NCBI RefSeq assembly: GCF_016839145.1
Contig: NZ_CP069303.1
Span: 1,550,001-1,614,000, forward strand
Length of the DNA stretch: 64,000 nt
Direction: 5' to 3'
Origin: Shinella sp. PSBB067
GTDB taxonomy: Bacteria; Pseudomonadota; Alphaproteobacteria; Rhizobiales; Rhizobiaceae
Part shown: in pieces, positions 55,598-64,000 of the stretch
Position numbering within the stretch: the first letter of the stretch is position 1
Layout: the number at the start of each line of letters is the position of its first letter
Made by a program: the position numbers and the translations under genes
Notes under the pieces: model-generated
Seen by the model: only the letters and a program-made list of their open reading frames with translations
Database searches by the model: none
What the model was told of the DNA's origin: nothing

Positions 55598-55630
55598 AAA
55601 GCCCCTGGAAACGAGGTTTCCGGGGGCTTT
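55598..55630. terminator. Strong terminator between fliO and dksA
   Basis: A 15-bp stem with one G-T wobble (AAAGCCCCTGGAAAC with its complement) and a GAG loop. A-rich sequence precedes it (six A in a row, 55595-55600), so on the minus strand a T-run follows, suiting the convergent dksA transcript too. Confidence 0.8.
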
Positions 55631-55740
55631 CAATCGTAATCAGCCGTTGCCGGCAGCCCGAAGGATGCCTGCACCGGACCCATGTCCGGTGTTCGATGCG
55701 ATCGGCGTTCCCAGGGCCTCCTCAGACCGGCGGGAAACGC

Positions 55741-56160
55741 CTACTCGTCGCGATACACCTTTTCCCGTCGCTCATGGCGCTCCTGCGCCTCGATCGAAAG
55801 CGTGGCGATCGGACGGGCGTCGAGACGCTTGAGGCCGATCGGTTCGCCGGTTTCCTCGCAATAGCCGTAGGTGCCTTCGTCGAGACGCTGCAAGGCCGCA
55901 TCGATCTTGGAGATCAGCTTGCGCTGGCGGTCGCGAGCGCGCAGTTCGATGGCACGGTCGGTTTCGGAGGACGCCCGGTCCGCGAGGTCCGGGTGATTGG
56001 CGCTTTCTTCCGCCAGATGATCGAGGGTTTCGCGCGCTTCGCGCAGGATGTCGTTTTTCCAGGCGTTCAGCTTTGCCCGAAAGTAAGCCCGCTGGTTTGC
56101 GTTCATGAATTCTTCGGCCTCGTCGAGGACGAAATTGCTAAGATCGATCTTCTCACTCAA
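55741..56160 (-). CDS. dksA: RNA polymerase-binding factor DksA, single-Cys type
   Basis: A 139-residue coiled-coil factor that enters the RNA polymerase secondary channel and works with ppGpp in the stringent response. The coiled coil runs through NDILREARETLDHLAEESANHPD and its partner strand; the tip Asp-x2-Asp/Ala region is ANHPDLADRASSE. The zinc-finger region reads C101-E-E-T104 and S122-I-E-A125, so three of the four usual Cys are replaced, as in the thiol-independent DksA of Rhodobacter. The start is TTG 56160, with AGGAG seven bases ahead. In-frame sequence to 56256 is leader. Confidence 0.94.
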   Translation of the reverse strand: MSEKIDLSNFVLDEAEEFMNANQRAYFRAKLNAWKNDILREARETLDHLAEESANHPDLADRASSETDRAIELRARDRQRKLISKIDAALQRLDEGTYGYCEETGEPIGLKRLDARPIATLSIEAQERHERREKVYRDE

Positions 56161-56535
56161 CGCGATTCTCCTGAAGAACATCTCAAGGCGCGCTGTATAT
56201 CCCCACGGGTAACGCGATTCAAGCCTGACGGGACTTACCCACGGTTTTTCGCGCATGCCTTTATTTTGGACCCTGCCAGTCTAATATTTCATCAAGATTA
56301 CAACGAGCTGGCAAAAACATCCGGCGCGCCGCCCCCCGAACAGGCCTTCCGCCGCCGCAGCAGCGGCGCCGCCCGAGCCGCCAACCTGCCGCGCCTGCCC
56401 TCGATTCAGGCACGGCACGCTTGCCTTAATGATGGATCATGACGCGTTTTCCTTTTGTGAAACTGTCGCGCCGCGCGATTCAGACTTATTTTAGCAACTC
56501 GTGCTTTTCTGCCGTAAGGTAAGGAGCACGCATTT
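56161..56535 (+). other. dksA-GGDEF/EAL intergenic region
   Basis: A 375-bp gap between divergent dksA and the GGDEF-EAL gene. It must hold both promoters. It contains an AT-rich central part (56261-56330) and a GC-rich stretch with repeated GCCGCC. I see no open frame with a ribosome-binding site and no convincing RNA gene. Confidence 0.5.
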
Positions 56536-58506
56536 ATGTTCAAGCAGGTGAAGGCCATTCTCACGATCGAATCCGGTAATCCGGAGCTCGTGCAGGCACA
56601 GCTTGCCGCCTTCACGAAGCAGGTGCCTTTGCTCTACTTCATGCTGGTGACGAACACGATCGCCCTGACGGTCACGCATTACGATGCCGCTCCCGCTTAT
56701 CTCACCCTCTACATCCCGGCGGTGCTTTATGCCGTCAGCCTGTTCCGCCTCGTCCACTGGTGGTTCAGCCGTCACAGGCAGTACACCCATGAAGAAGCAG
56801 CCGGCCGGCTGAGCTCGACCTACCGCCTGACCGCGCTGCTCGGGGCCGGCTTCTGCGCCTGGTCGCTCAGCCTCTTTCCCTATGGCAACGCCTACCAGCA
56901 GTCCCATGTCGCCTTCTACATCGCCAACACGGTGATCGGCTGCATCTTCTGCCTGATGCACCTGCGCGCCGCGGCGCTCGCCCTGACGGCGATCGTCCTC
57001 GGCCCCTTCACGGTCTTCTTCGCCGCGACCGGCAACCCGGTCTTCACGGCGCTGGCGCTCAACGTCGCGCTCGTCACGGTCGCCATGGTGTTCATCCTGC
57101 TCACCTACTACCGGGATTTCCGCGCCCTCATCCAGTCGCAGAAGGAACTGACGGCGCGCCAGGCGGAAACGCAACGGCTCAGCGACGAGAACCATCGCCT
57201 CGCCAACCTCGACAGCCTGACGAACCTGCCGAACCGCCGCCAGTTCCGCGCCGAGCTGGAAAGGCGCATCGCGGGCGCCGAGGCGGGCGGCAAGGGCCTC
57301 GCGCTCGGCCTCATCGACCTCGACGGCTTCAAGCCGGTCAACGACACGTTCGGCCACGGCATCGGCGACAAGCTGCTCGTCGAGGTGGGCGAGCGGCTGT
57401 CGGGCTTCGTCGCGCGCGGCGTCTTTCCCGCCCGGCTCGGCGGCGACGAATTCGGCCTCGTCTTCGAGGGCGTGCCCTCCGCCGACCGGCTGCACGCGCT
57501 CGGCGAGGAAATCTGCGCCGCGCTCCAGGAACCCTATGTCTTCAACGGCCAGACGGCCCGCGTCTCCGGCTCGCTCGGCATCTCCATCCTCGGCGAGGCC
57601 GGCACCGCTGCCGACCGCCTGTTCGACCGCGCCGACTTCGCGCTCTACCTTGCCAAGCAGAATTTCCGCGGCACCACCGTCGTCTTCTCCGCCGAGCACG
57701 AGGCCGAGATCAACGAGCAGGGCCGCGTCCAGCAGGCGCTGCGCGCCGCAGACTTCGAGAGCGAGATGCACCTCGTCTTCCAGCCGGTGGTCGACGCCGA
57801 CACCGACGGCATTTCCGGCTACGAGGCGCTCGCCCGCTGGGAAAGCCCATCCCTCGGCACCGTGCCGCCGGGCGTCTTCATCCGTGCTGCCGAGCACGCC
57901 GGCATCATCGGCCGCCTCACCGGGGTGCTGATGCGCAAGGCGCTGGCCGCGGCCGCGACATGGCCCGACCATGTCCGCCTCTCCATCAATCTCTCCACGC
58001 GCGATATCACCTCGAACAAGACGGTGGATGCGCTACTGGAGATCATCGCCGAAAGCGGCATCGACCCCGCGCGCATCGACATCGAGGTGACGGAAACCGC
58101 CGTCATGCGCAACTTCGTGCTCGCTGCGGAGAACCTGCACCGCTTCGCCGACCGCGGCGTCGGCATCGCGCTGGACGATTTCGGCACGGGCCATTCCAGC
58201 CTCAGCTACGTGCACAGGCTGCCGCTCAGCAAGATCAAGATCGACCGCAGCTTCATCGTCGACATCGCGACGAACGAACTCAGCCGCAGCATTGTCAAAA
58301 CCATCGTCGACCTCTCGCGCAATGTCGGCTGCGTCTGCGTGGTCGAGGGCATGGAGACGCGCGAACAGGTCGCCGCCCTCAGGAAGCTCGGCTGCCGCAT
58401 GATGCAGGGCTACTACTTTGTCCGGCCCCAGCGGTTGGAGGAAACCCTCGCCTACCAGGCCGCCGCCGACACGATCGTGAACGCCCCCATTCGCAAAACC
58501 GGTTGA
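56536..58506 (+). CDS. Membrane GGDEF-EAL cyclic-di-GMP protein
   Basis: A 656-residue protein. Residues 25-205 hold about six hydrophobic helices (LLYFMLVTNTIALTV, LTLYIPAVLYAVSLF, ALNVALVTVAMVFILL). A coiled linker leads into GGDEF (about 230-385; LDSLTNLPNRRQF, DLDGFKPVND, intact GGDEF, no I-site). The EAL domain (about 400-640) has an intact EALARW, LSINLSTRDI, VTETAVM, LDDFGTGHSSLSY, KIKIDRSF and EGMET. Both active sites look complete, so a bifunctional enzyme or mainly a phosphodiesterase is possible. AAGGAG precedes the ATG by nine bases. Confidence 0.9.
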   Translation: MFKQVKAILTIESGNPELVQAQLAAFTKQVPLLYFMLVTNTIALTVTHYDAAPAYLTLYIPAVLYAVSLFRLVHWWFSRHRQYTHEEAAGRLSSTYRLTALLGAGFCAWSLSLFPYGNAYQQSHVAFYIANTVIGCIFCLMHLRAAALALTAIVLGPFTVFFAATGNPVFTALALNVALVTVAMVFILLTYYRDFRALIQSQKELTARQAETQRLSDENHRLANLDSLTNLPNRRQFRAELERRIAGAEAGGKGLALGLIDLDGFKPVNDTFGHGIGDKLLVEVGERLSGFVARGVFPARLGGDEFGLVFEGVPSADRLHALGEEICAALQEPYVFNGQTARVSGSLGISILGEAGTAADRLFDRADFALYLAKQNFRGTTVVFSAEHEAEINEQGRVQQALRAADFESEMHLVFQPVVDADTDGISGYEALARWESPSLGTVPPGVFIRAAEHAGIIGRLTGVLMRKALAAAATWPDHVRLSINLSTRDITSNKTVDALLEIIAESGIDPARIDIEVTETAVMRNFVLAAENLHRFADRGVGIALDDFGTGHSSLSYVHRLPLSKIKIDRSFIVDIATNELSRSIVKTIVDLSRNVGCVCVVEGMETREQVAALRKLGCRMMQGYYFVRPQRLEETLAYQAAADTIVNAPIRKTG

Positions 58507-58578
58507 TCTTTCCGGCGAGGAAAGACATGAAGTCGGAAGCGGTGCGGATCCTCGCCCGCGGGCGGATGGAGGACACAC

Positions 58579-59103
58579 TTGGCATCTCTCGGCACGCCGG
58601 CCTTCCGGCTCTATATCCTTCGCCACGCGCGCGCCGCCTGGGCCCGGCCCGGCCAGTCGGATTTCGACCGCACGCTCGACGACGACGGCTTCGCCGAGGC
58701 CGAGGTGATCGCCGAGGAGGCCGCCGACCAGGGCTACCGGCCGGACCTCATCATCTCCTCGACCGCCGTGCGCTGCCGCCAGACCGCCGAGCCGTTCCAC
58801 CGCACCGTCAGCGAGGACCTTTCCATCGACTATGTCGATTCGCTTTATTCCGGCTCGGTCGAGACCTACGCCGAACTCGCCTTCGCCCGTCGGCAGGAGA
58901 GCGCGATCATGATCGTCGGCCACAATCCGATGATCGAGGAGTTCTTCCACCGGCTCGTCGGCAAGGAGATCGCCGAGACGGCCGCGCCCTTCGGCTATCC
59001 GACGGCGGGCCTCGCCATCCTCGATTTCGACCGCCGCCCGACGGAAGAGGATTACGGCGGCGCGTGCCTTGCCGGCTTCATGGCGCCGCGCCCGGCCCAC
59101 TGA
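58579..59103 (+). CDS. SixA-like histidine phosphatase
   Basis: A 174-residue phosphoglycerate-mutase-fold phosphatase. The first motif is LRHARAAW with catalytic His16 (RHA in place of RHG, as in SixA-type proteins). LIISSTAVRCRQTAEPF carries the second Arg, and MIVGHNPMIEEFF the second His. E. coli SixA removes phosphate from His of the ArcB or nitrogen-PTS phosphocarriers; the target here is not indicated. The start is TTG 58579, with GGAGGA about eight bases ahead. Confidence 0.88.
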   Translation: MASLGTPAFRLYILRHARAAWARPGQSDFDRTLDDDGFAEAEVIAEEAADQGYRPDLIISSTAVRCRQTAEPFHRTVSEDLSIDYVDSLYSGSVETYAELAFARRQESAIMIVGHNPMIEEFFHRLVGKEIAETAAPFGYPTAGLAILDFDRRPTEEDYGGACLAGFMAPRPAH

Positions 59104-59172
59104 TCGAACGGCGGCGCCTCTTTTTTCGCCGGATTCGGTTTCCTATATCGCCATCGATGCTGGAAAAAGACC

Positions 59173-60648
59173 TTGCCGCCTAGCCTGACCACCTTCACCG
59201 ACGAAGCCCGGCTCGCGCTCGACGCGCTCACCGGCCGCGCCACCAATCTCGTCAATCCGTCGATCCGGCTTGGCGTGACGGGCCTTTCGCGCGCCGGCAA
59301 GACCGTCTTCATCTCCTCCCTCGTGCACAATCTCCTGAACGGCGGCCGCCTGCCGCTGTTCGAGGCCGGGCGCTCGGGCCGCGTCTCGAAGATCCGGCTG
59401 GAGCCGCAGCCGGACGACGCCGTGCCGCGCTTCCAGTACGAGGACCACATCCGCGCGCTCGTCGCCGACCGCATCTGGCCGGATTCGACCCGCGCCATCT
59501 CGCAGCTCCGCCTCACGCTGGAATACGAAAGCGCCTCCGGCTGGGGCCGCCTGTTCTCGCCCGGCAGGCTCTCCATCGACATCGTCGACTATCCCGGGGA
59601 ATGGCTGCTGGATCTGCCGCTGCTGGGGCAGGATTTTCGAACCTTCAGCGAAAACACCGTCGCGCTGGCGGGGTCGGGCATTCGCGCCGAGCTTGCCCGC
59701 GACTGGCTCGCGCTCTCCGGCACGATCGATCCTGCCGCCAATGCCGAGGAAGCGACCGCCCGGTCGCTCGCCGAAGCCTTCACCGCCTATCTCAAGGCCT
59801 GCAAGTCCGACGAACGCTCGCTTTCCACCCTGCCGCCCGGCCGCTTCCTGATGCCCGGCGACCTCGAAGGCTCGCCCGCGCTCACCTTCGCGCCCCTGCC
59901 GGACCTTCCCAAGGGCAGCCCCGCCAGGGGATCGCTGCATGCGATGATGGAGCGCCGCTATGAAGCCTACAAGACCCATGTCGTGCGCCCGTTCTTCCGC
60001 GAGCACTTCGCCCGTCTCGACCGGCAGATCGTGCTCATCGACGCGCTGCAGGCCATCAATCGCGGCGCCGAGGCCGTGCACGACCTGGAACGGGCGCTCG
60101 GCGACGTGCTCGACTGCTTCCGCGCCGGCAGCAACAGCTTCCTCTCCTCCTTCGTCACCCGCCGCATCGACCGCATCGTCATCGCCGCCACCAAGGCCGA
60201 TCACCTGCACCACGAAAGCCACCCGCGTCTGGAAGCCATCACCCGCCGGCTGGTCGAGCGCGCCATCGAGCGCATCGGCATGAGCGGTGCGGGCATCGAG
60301 GTCATGGCGCTCGCCTCCGTGCGCGCCACCCGCGAGGCGACGGTCAAGCACGAAGGCGAGGACCTGCCCGTGATCGTCGGCGTGCCGATGGCCGGCGAGA
60401 CGATCAACGGCGAAACCTTCGACGGCGAACGCAAAACAGCGATATTTCCCGGTGACTTGCCGAAGAATCCGGACTCACTTTTTCAAGCGCTTGAATCATC
60501 GCCTGAAGGCGTTCTGCCGCATCTCCTCAATTTCGTCCGCTTCCGCCCGCCGCATATCGAGGAGACCGGCGGCGGCCTGAAATTGTCGGTGCCGCACATC
60601 CGCCTCGACCGAGCGCTGCAATATCTCATCGGAGACCGGCTCGCATGA
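59173..60648 (+). CDS. ycjX: YcjX-family P-loop protein
   Basis: A 491-residue DUF463/YcjX GTP-binding-like protein. The P-loop is G37-LSRAG-K43-T44, and a G3-like DYPGEWLLDLPLL and NKxD-like ATKADHL follow. In enterics ycjX and ycjF are in the phage-shock regulon, but no psp genes are present here. YcjX is soluble and the next protein (YcjF-like) is its membrane partner. The start is TTG 59173. The stop overlaps the next ATG by 4 bp. Confidence 0.88.
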   Translation: MPPSLTTFTDEARLALDALTGRATNLVNPSIRLGVTGLSRAGKTVFISSLVHNLLNGGRLPLFEAGRSGRVSKIRLEPQPDDAVPRFQYEDHIRALVADRIWPDSTRAISQLRLTLEYESASGWGRLFSPGRLSIDIVDYPGEWLLDLPLLGQDFRTFSENTVALAGSGIRAELARDWLALSGTIDPAANAEEATARSLAEAFTAYLKACKSDERSLSTLPPGRFLMPGDLEGSPALTFAPLPDLPKGSPARGSLHAMMERRYEAYKTHVVRPFFREHFARLDRQIVLIDALQAINRGAEAVHDLERALGDVLDCFRAGSNSFLSSFVTRRIDRIVIAATKADHLHHESHPRLEAITRRLVERAIERIGMSGAGIEVMALASVRATREATVKHEGEDLPVIVGVPMAGETINGETFDGERKTAIFPGDLPKNPDSLFQALESSPEGVLPHLLNFVRFRPPHIEETGGGLKLSVPHIRLDRALQYLIGDRLA

Positions 60649-61709
60649 ACGACCGTCCGCGCAAGCCCGCCGCCTTCTCGTTGCCGCCCGACGCCACCGC
60701 GCGCGAGCCGGAGCGCGGCAAGCCCCGCGCGCCCGCCGCCTTCGAGGATGCCGTGACGCTGACGCCGGACGCGGACGATCCCTTCATCGCCACCACCGCC
60801 GGCCTGCCGGACCTGACGCCGCCCGTGGCGACGCCCCGCCGGCGCCGCATCACGCTCGGCCGCATCGTCTTCGGCGCGCTCGGCGTTCTCGTCTCGCTTG
60901 CCGTCGGCCTGTGGGTGGACGCGCTGATCCGCGACCTCTTCAGCCGAAACGACTGGCTCGGATACCTCGCGATCGCCGCGGCCGCGGCGGCCGTGCTCGC
61001 CCTTCTCGGCGTCGTGCTGCGCGAACTGATCGGCCTGCGCCGGCTCGCCGCCGTGCAGGACCTCAAGCACGATGTTCTGGAGGCCGCCGCCTCTCCATCG
61101 CCCTCGGTCGGCCGCGCCATCGTCGCCCGCCTGGTCCATCTTCTCGCGGCCCGGCCGCAGACGGCGCGTGGCCGCGCGCGGCTGGCGGAAACCGAGAGTG
61201 AAATCATCGACGCCGCGCACCTCATCGACCTTGCCGAACGGGAGCTGATGGCGCCGCTCGACCGCGAGGCTCGCGGGTTGATCCTCGGCGCCGCCAAGCG
61301 CGTCTCCATCGTCACCGCCGTCAGCCCGCGCGCGCTGGTCGATCTCGGCTATGTGATCTACGAGAGCAGCCGGCTGGTGCGCGGCATGGCTGAGCTCTAT
61401 GGCGGGCGCCCCGGCAAGATCGGCATGATGCGCCTGATGCGCGACGTCATCGCCCACCTCGCCGTCACCGGCTCCATCGCCATGGGCGACAGCCTCGTGC
61501 AGCAGGTGCTCGGCCACGGGCTCGCCTCGAAACTCTCCGCCCGCCTCGGCGAAGGCGTCATCAACGGCCTGATGACGGCGCGAATCGGCATCGCCGCCAT
61601 GGACCTCTGCCGCCCCATGCCCTTCCGGGCGCTGAAACGCCCCGGCATCGGCGATTTCATCGGCGACCTGACGCCGGGCACCGCCGCCGGCCGCCGCGAC
61701 GAGGCGTGA
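60645..61709 (+). CDS. YcjF/TIGR01620-family membrane protein
   Basis: A 354-residue inner-membrane protein. A basic, disordered N-terminus of about 70 residues is followed by two adjacent transmembrane helices (about 75-95 and 104-125: IVFGALGVLVSLAVGLWV, YLAIAAAAAAVLALLGVVL). A C-terminal DUF697-like domain has VTGSIAMGDSLVQQVLGHGLASKLSARLGEGVINGLMTARIGIAAMD, cited at its core. Function is unknown, but co-translation with ycjX (ATGA) is conserved. No phage-shock regulator is adjacent. Confidence 0.87.
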   Translation: MNDRPRKPAAFSLPPDATAREPERGKPRAPAAFEDAVTLTPDADDPFIATTAGLPDLTPPVATPRRRRITLGRIVFGALGVLVSLAVGLWVDALIRDLFSRNDWLGYLAIAAAAAAVLALLGVVLRELIGLRRLAAVQDLKHDVLEAAASPSPSVGRAIVARLVHLLAARPQTARGRARLAETESEIIDAAHLIDLAERELMAPLDREARGLILGAAKRVSIVTAVSPRALVDLGYVIYESSRLVRGMAELYGGRPGKIGMMRLMRDVIAHLAVTGSIAMGDSLVQQVLGHGLASKLSARLGEGVINGLMTARIGIAAMDLCRPMPFRALKRPGIGDFIGDLTPGTAAGRRDEA

Positions 61710-61855
61710 CCCGACGGCAACACCCCGCTTTTCAGCGGCTGCGCCCCCGCCAAATGACGGGAGGCAGGACGACGGGAAACCGTCCATTAACCATTTTCGC
61801 GCAAACCTCATTGCACCAAGCAGGCCAGATGGCCCTCGCCCATCAAGGATCGTTC

Positions 61856-62404
61856 ATGTACTCGCGCACCTCTTTGATCGCCCGCGTCTCCGTAGCGGCC
61901 ATCCTCGCAGCCACCGCCTTCGCCCTTCCGGCCGCCGCCGGCTCGCGCGACAAGGCCTTCTTCGACCAGGTGTCGGGCAACTGGCAGGGCAGCGGCGAGA
62001 TCGTCGCCGGCAAGTACAAGGGCACGAAATTCAGTTGCGACCTGACCGGCGATACCGCCGTCGCCCGCGATGCCGGCATCCAGCTCGACGGCTTCTGCCG
62101 CGTCGGCGTGTTCAAGCAGCCGATGTCCGCGCTGATCACCAAGGCCGGCGCCACCTACAAGGGCAGGTTCCTCGACGGCGCGGCCGGCAAGGGCCTCGAC
62201 ATCACCTCCGGCCAGGTCGCCGGCAACAAGGTCGTCGTCGGCATCAACCGCCAGAAGCTCAACGGCGCGATGATCGCGCGCCTGGAGAGCGACAACAAGA
62301 TGAACATCACCATCTCGGTCAAGGTCGAGAACAAGATGGTGCCGGTCATCGGCCTGTCGCTGGACCGCAACCTCGACGCCATCGCCGTCGGCTCGATCAA
62401 GTAG
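61856..62404 (+). CDS. Secreted protein of unknown function
   Basis: A 182-residue predicted periplasmic protein with a signal peptide (about residues 1-27, AATAFALPAAAGS). The mature part begins DKAFFDQVSGNWQGSGEIVAGKYKG and has two Cys (FSCDLTG, GFCRVG) likely to form a disulfide. DNKMNITISVKVENKM and SLDRNLDAIAVGSIK close a lipocalin-like or beta-barrel-like fold. I do not recognise a named family; homologues seem common in rhizobia. AAGGA lies seven bases before ATG 61856. It ends 3 bp from the convergent folK. Confidence 0.7.
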   Translation: MYSRTSLIARVSVAAILAATAFALPAAAGSRDKAFFDQVSGNWQGSGEIVAGKYKGTKFSCDLTGDTAVARDAGIQLDGFCRVGVFKQPMSALITKAGATYKGRFLDGAAGKGLDITSGQVAGNKVVVGINRQKLNGAMIARLESDNKMNITISVKVENKMVPVIGLSLDRNLDAIAVGSIK

Positions 62405-62407
62405 GGC

Positions 62408-62923
62408 TCAGGCTTTCCACCAGTCCGGGCCGGCGCCCGCCGTCTCGATCCCCGCGACATCCGCATCTTTCAGCCACGCCTCGACCGTGCGCCCCCCGAC
62501 ATAGAGCGAGGGCGCGACGTCCGCCAGCGGCATCAGCACGAAGCCCCGCGCCGTCATCCGGGGATGCGGCAGCTCCAGCCGGCCGCCGGCCTGCTTCACG
62601 CCCTCAAAGGTCAGGACGTCGATATCGATGGTGCGCGGTCCCCAGCGCTCCTTTCGCTCGCGCTTCATGTCGCGCTCGATGCCGAGACACGCGTCGAGCA
62701 GCGCTTCCGGGGCGAGCGTCGTCTCCACCAGCGCGCAGGCGTTGAAGAACCAGTCCTGGTCCGTCTTGCCCCATGGCGGCGTGCGGTAGAGCCGCGAAAC
62801 CGCGACGACCCGGCAGTCCGGCCGGGCATCCAGCATGCGCAGCGCCTCGGCCATCGATCGAGCCGGATCGCCGATATTGCCGCCAAGGCCGAGCGTGGCC
62901 TGGCGGAGCGTGTCAGACGGCAT
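62408..62923 (-). CDS. folK: 6-hydroxymethyl-7,8-dihydropterin pyrophosphokinase
   Basis: A 171-residue HPPK transferring pyrophosphate from ATP to hydroxymethyl-dihydropterin in folate synthesis. The family signature RWGPRTIDIDVLTF holds the two metal-binding Asp. LGLGGNIGDP opens the protein and SRLYRTPPWGKTDQDWFFNACA is the pterin-binding region. It is the last gene of folP-folB-folK and overlaps folB by 11 bp. Confidence 0.95.
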   Translation of the reverse strand: MPSDTLRQATLGLGGNIGDPARSMAEALRMLDARPDCRVVAVSRLYRTPPWGKTDQDWFFNACALVETTLAPEALLDACLGIERDMKRERKERWGPRTIDIDVLTFEGVKQAGGRLELPHPRMTARGFVLMPLADVAPSLYVGGRTVEAWLKDADVAGIETAGAGPDWWKA

Positions 62924-63281
62924 GGTCGATCGTCACCTGGACATAGTCGAGCACGCCGGGCACCGGCGCGTTTGGCTTGCGCACGGTGATGCGCGCACGG
63001 GAAATCTGCGGGAAGCGCGCTGAGAGCACGGTGGCGATCTCCTGCGCCAGCGCCTCGATGAGGTAGCGCCGCTGGCCGGTGACGATCTTCTCGATCTCCT
63101 GGAAGGCGACGCCGTAGTCGACGGTCGATTCGATGGCATCGTCCGAGAGCGGCTGCAGCGGCCGCACCTCCAGCTCCGCGTCCACGAAGAAGCGCTGACC
63201 CAGGAACTCCTCGGCGTCGTGCAGCCCGTGGCGCGCGAAGAAGGCGCAGTTCTTGAGCGTGATCGTGTAGGTGGTGGTCAT
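62913..63281 (-). CDS. folB: Dihydroneopterin aldolase
   Basis: A 122-residue aldolase converting dihydroneopterin to hydroxymethyl-dihydropterin and glycolaldehyde. FFARHGLHDAEEFLGQRFFVD near the N-terminus, STVDYGVAFQEIEKI, and ITVRKPNAPVPGVLDYVQV with the active Lys are the FolB signatures. It is translationally coupled at both ends (4 bp with folP, 11 bp with folK). Confidence 0.95.
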   Translation of the reverse strand: MTTTYTITLKNCAFFARHGLHDAEEFLGQRFFVDAELEVRPLQPLSDDAIESTVDYGVAFQEIEKIVTGQRRYLIEALAQEIATVLSARFPQISRARITVRKPNAPVPGVLDYVQVTIDHAV

Positions 63282-64000
63282 GATCTATCCTGTCCGGCCG
63301 GCTCTCCGGCGCGCGCCTCGCGTGCCTTCACCCTGCGCCCTGCGTCGAGCATAGCATCCGCCATGGCAAGCGCATCCCTGTTGATTGCGACATCGTGCAC
63401 CCTGAACGCCGCCGCGCCGGCGACACGCAGCAGCGCCGTCGTCGCCGCCGTGCCCGCATCCCGCCCGGCCGCCTCGCGGCCGGTGACGGCGCCGACGAAG
63501 CGCTTTCGCGACGTACCGCCGAGAATGGGCAGTTCGAAGCCGAAAAGCTCGCCGAAACGCGCCATGAGTTCGAGGTTTTCCTCCGTGTCCTTGGCAAAGC
63601 CGAAGCCGGGATCGAGCACCATCGCCTCACGGGCCACACCGGCCTCGCGGGCGATTTCCAGCGACCGGCCAAGGAAGAGATACTGGTCCTCCACCACGTC
63701 GGGCAGCTTCCGGCGGTCGCGCCCGGTATGCATGATGCAGAGCCCGGCCCCCGTCTCGGCGGCCACGCGGGCGATGTCTGGCTCGCGTTGCAGGCCATGC
63801 ACGTCGTTGACGATATGCGCGCCGGCGGCAACGGCGAGCCGCGCCGTCTCGGCCCGGTAGGTATCGACGGAGATGATGGCGTCCGTCGTGCCGGCGAGCG
63901 CCTCGATGACGGGCAGGATGCGCTCCTGCTCCTCCGCCGCGCTCACGGGCGCAGCGCCCGGCCGGGTCGATTCGCCGCCGATGTCGATGATGGCGGCCCC
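63278..64000 (-). CDS. folP: Dihydropteroate synthase, 5' end beyond the window
   Basis: About 241 C-terminal residues of the TIM-barrel sulfonamide target that joins p-aminobenzoate to the pterin. The frame enters from the edge at 64000 as GAAIIDIGGESTRPGA, the first family signature, and runs on through VNDVHGLQ, LDPGFGFAKDTEENL, GGTSRKRFVGAVTG and IRVHD-like FRVHDVA to the stop. A GTG at 63946 is internal, not the start. About 60 N-terminal residues lie outside. The stop overlaps the folB ATG by 4 bp. Confidence 0.95.
   Translation of the reverse strand, partial: GAAIIDIGGESTRPGAAPVSAAEEQERILPVIEALAGTTDAIISVDTYRAETARLAVAAGAHIVNDVHGLQREPDIARVAAETGAGLCIMHTGRDRRKLPDVVEDQYLFLGRSLEIAREAGVAREAMVLDPGFGFAKDTEENLELMARFGELFGFELPILGGTSRKRFVGAVTGREAAGRDAGTAATTALLRVAGAAAFRVHDVAINRDALAMADAMLDAGRRVKAREARAGEPAGQDRS

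Noticed and set aside
61706..61855. Longer N-terminus for the secreted protein at 61856
   Set aside because: The extension would hide the signal peptide and overlaps the ycjF-like stop; AAGGA before ATG 61856 supports the shorter form.

Overview
The window is a gene-dense, GC-rich chromosomal segment of an alphaproteobacterium, most probably a member of the Rhizobiaceae (Rhizobium/Ensifer/Shinella/Agrobacterium group; I cannot fix the genus). The evidence is the set of core genes: short-form purL with separate purS and purQ, a single-cysteine DksA, a DUF1476 ATPase-zeta-type protein, the CckA hybrid kinase beside a lone fliO and dksA, and a recA promoter with a GTTC-N7-GTTC-type SOS box. Small intergenic repeats like those of rhizobia are also present. 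No plasmid, phage, transposase, CRISPR or rRNA/tRNA gene was recognised.

Layout. 1-5410: 5' part of an AsmA/DUF3971-like gene, a 1-Cys peroxiredoxin (bcp), a frameshifted DUF455 ferritin-like gene, an M23 peptidase, an RhlE helicase and a Nudix hydrolase. 5383-11046 (minus strand): a compact seven-gene run of flavin reductase, MoxR ATPase, CoxE VWA protein, split XdhC (N and C parts), a MoeA/MocA-like fusion and a TfoX-N protein. This looks like a molybdo-hydroxylase maturation operon, but its enzyme is not in the window. 11216-16153: an orphan ABC solute-binding protein, a P1/S58 peptidase, rpe, a DUF2259 protein and purB. 16247-20828: a DUF2189 membrane protein, an RBBP9-like hydrolase, a PAS-GGDEF-EAL protein and the DUF1476 protein.

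21033-28804: the purine block purC-purS-(coiled-coil ORF)-purQ, interrupted by a lipoprotein, a DUF1127 protein and a MocR regulator, then purL, bolA, a Lys/Arg-rich small protein and monothiol glutaredoxin grxD. 28888-33666: a Bcr/CflA-type transporter, then a minus-strand run glsA-ttcA-inositol phosphatase, and rpsD. 33889-38551: a HerA/DUF87 ATPase, a higBA toxin-antitoxin pair with a perfect 26-bp operator palindrome, murI, a TrmH-family RNA methyltransferase and a secreted protein. Three copies of a 42-bp repeat lie in this region. One is the right end of a 100-bp element with terminal inverted repeats.

38768-51592: icd, a GST, an AraC/GyrI-like regulator, a SulP transporter, a GGDEF protein, alaS, recA, the pseudouridine pair psuK-psuG, and a short AT-rich islet with a DUF1508-like ORF. 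51738-64000: cckA, fliO, dksA, a membrane GGDEF-EAL protein, a SixA-like phosphatase, the ycjX/ycjF pair, a secreted protein and folP-folB-folK (folP cut by the window edge).

Most of the window is ordinary core genome. The points most worth following are the maturation operon without its enzyme, the repeat family (one copy forms the whole trmJ-murI junction), the higBA control region with a predicted leaderless toxin mRNA, the coiled-coil ORF locked between purS and purQ, and the AT-rich islet at 51.2-51.6 kb.
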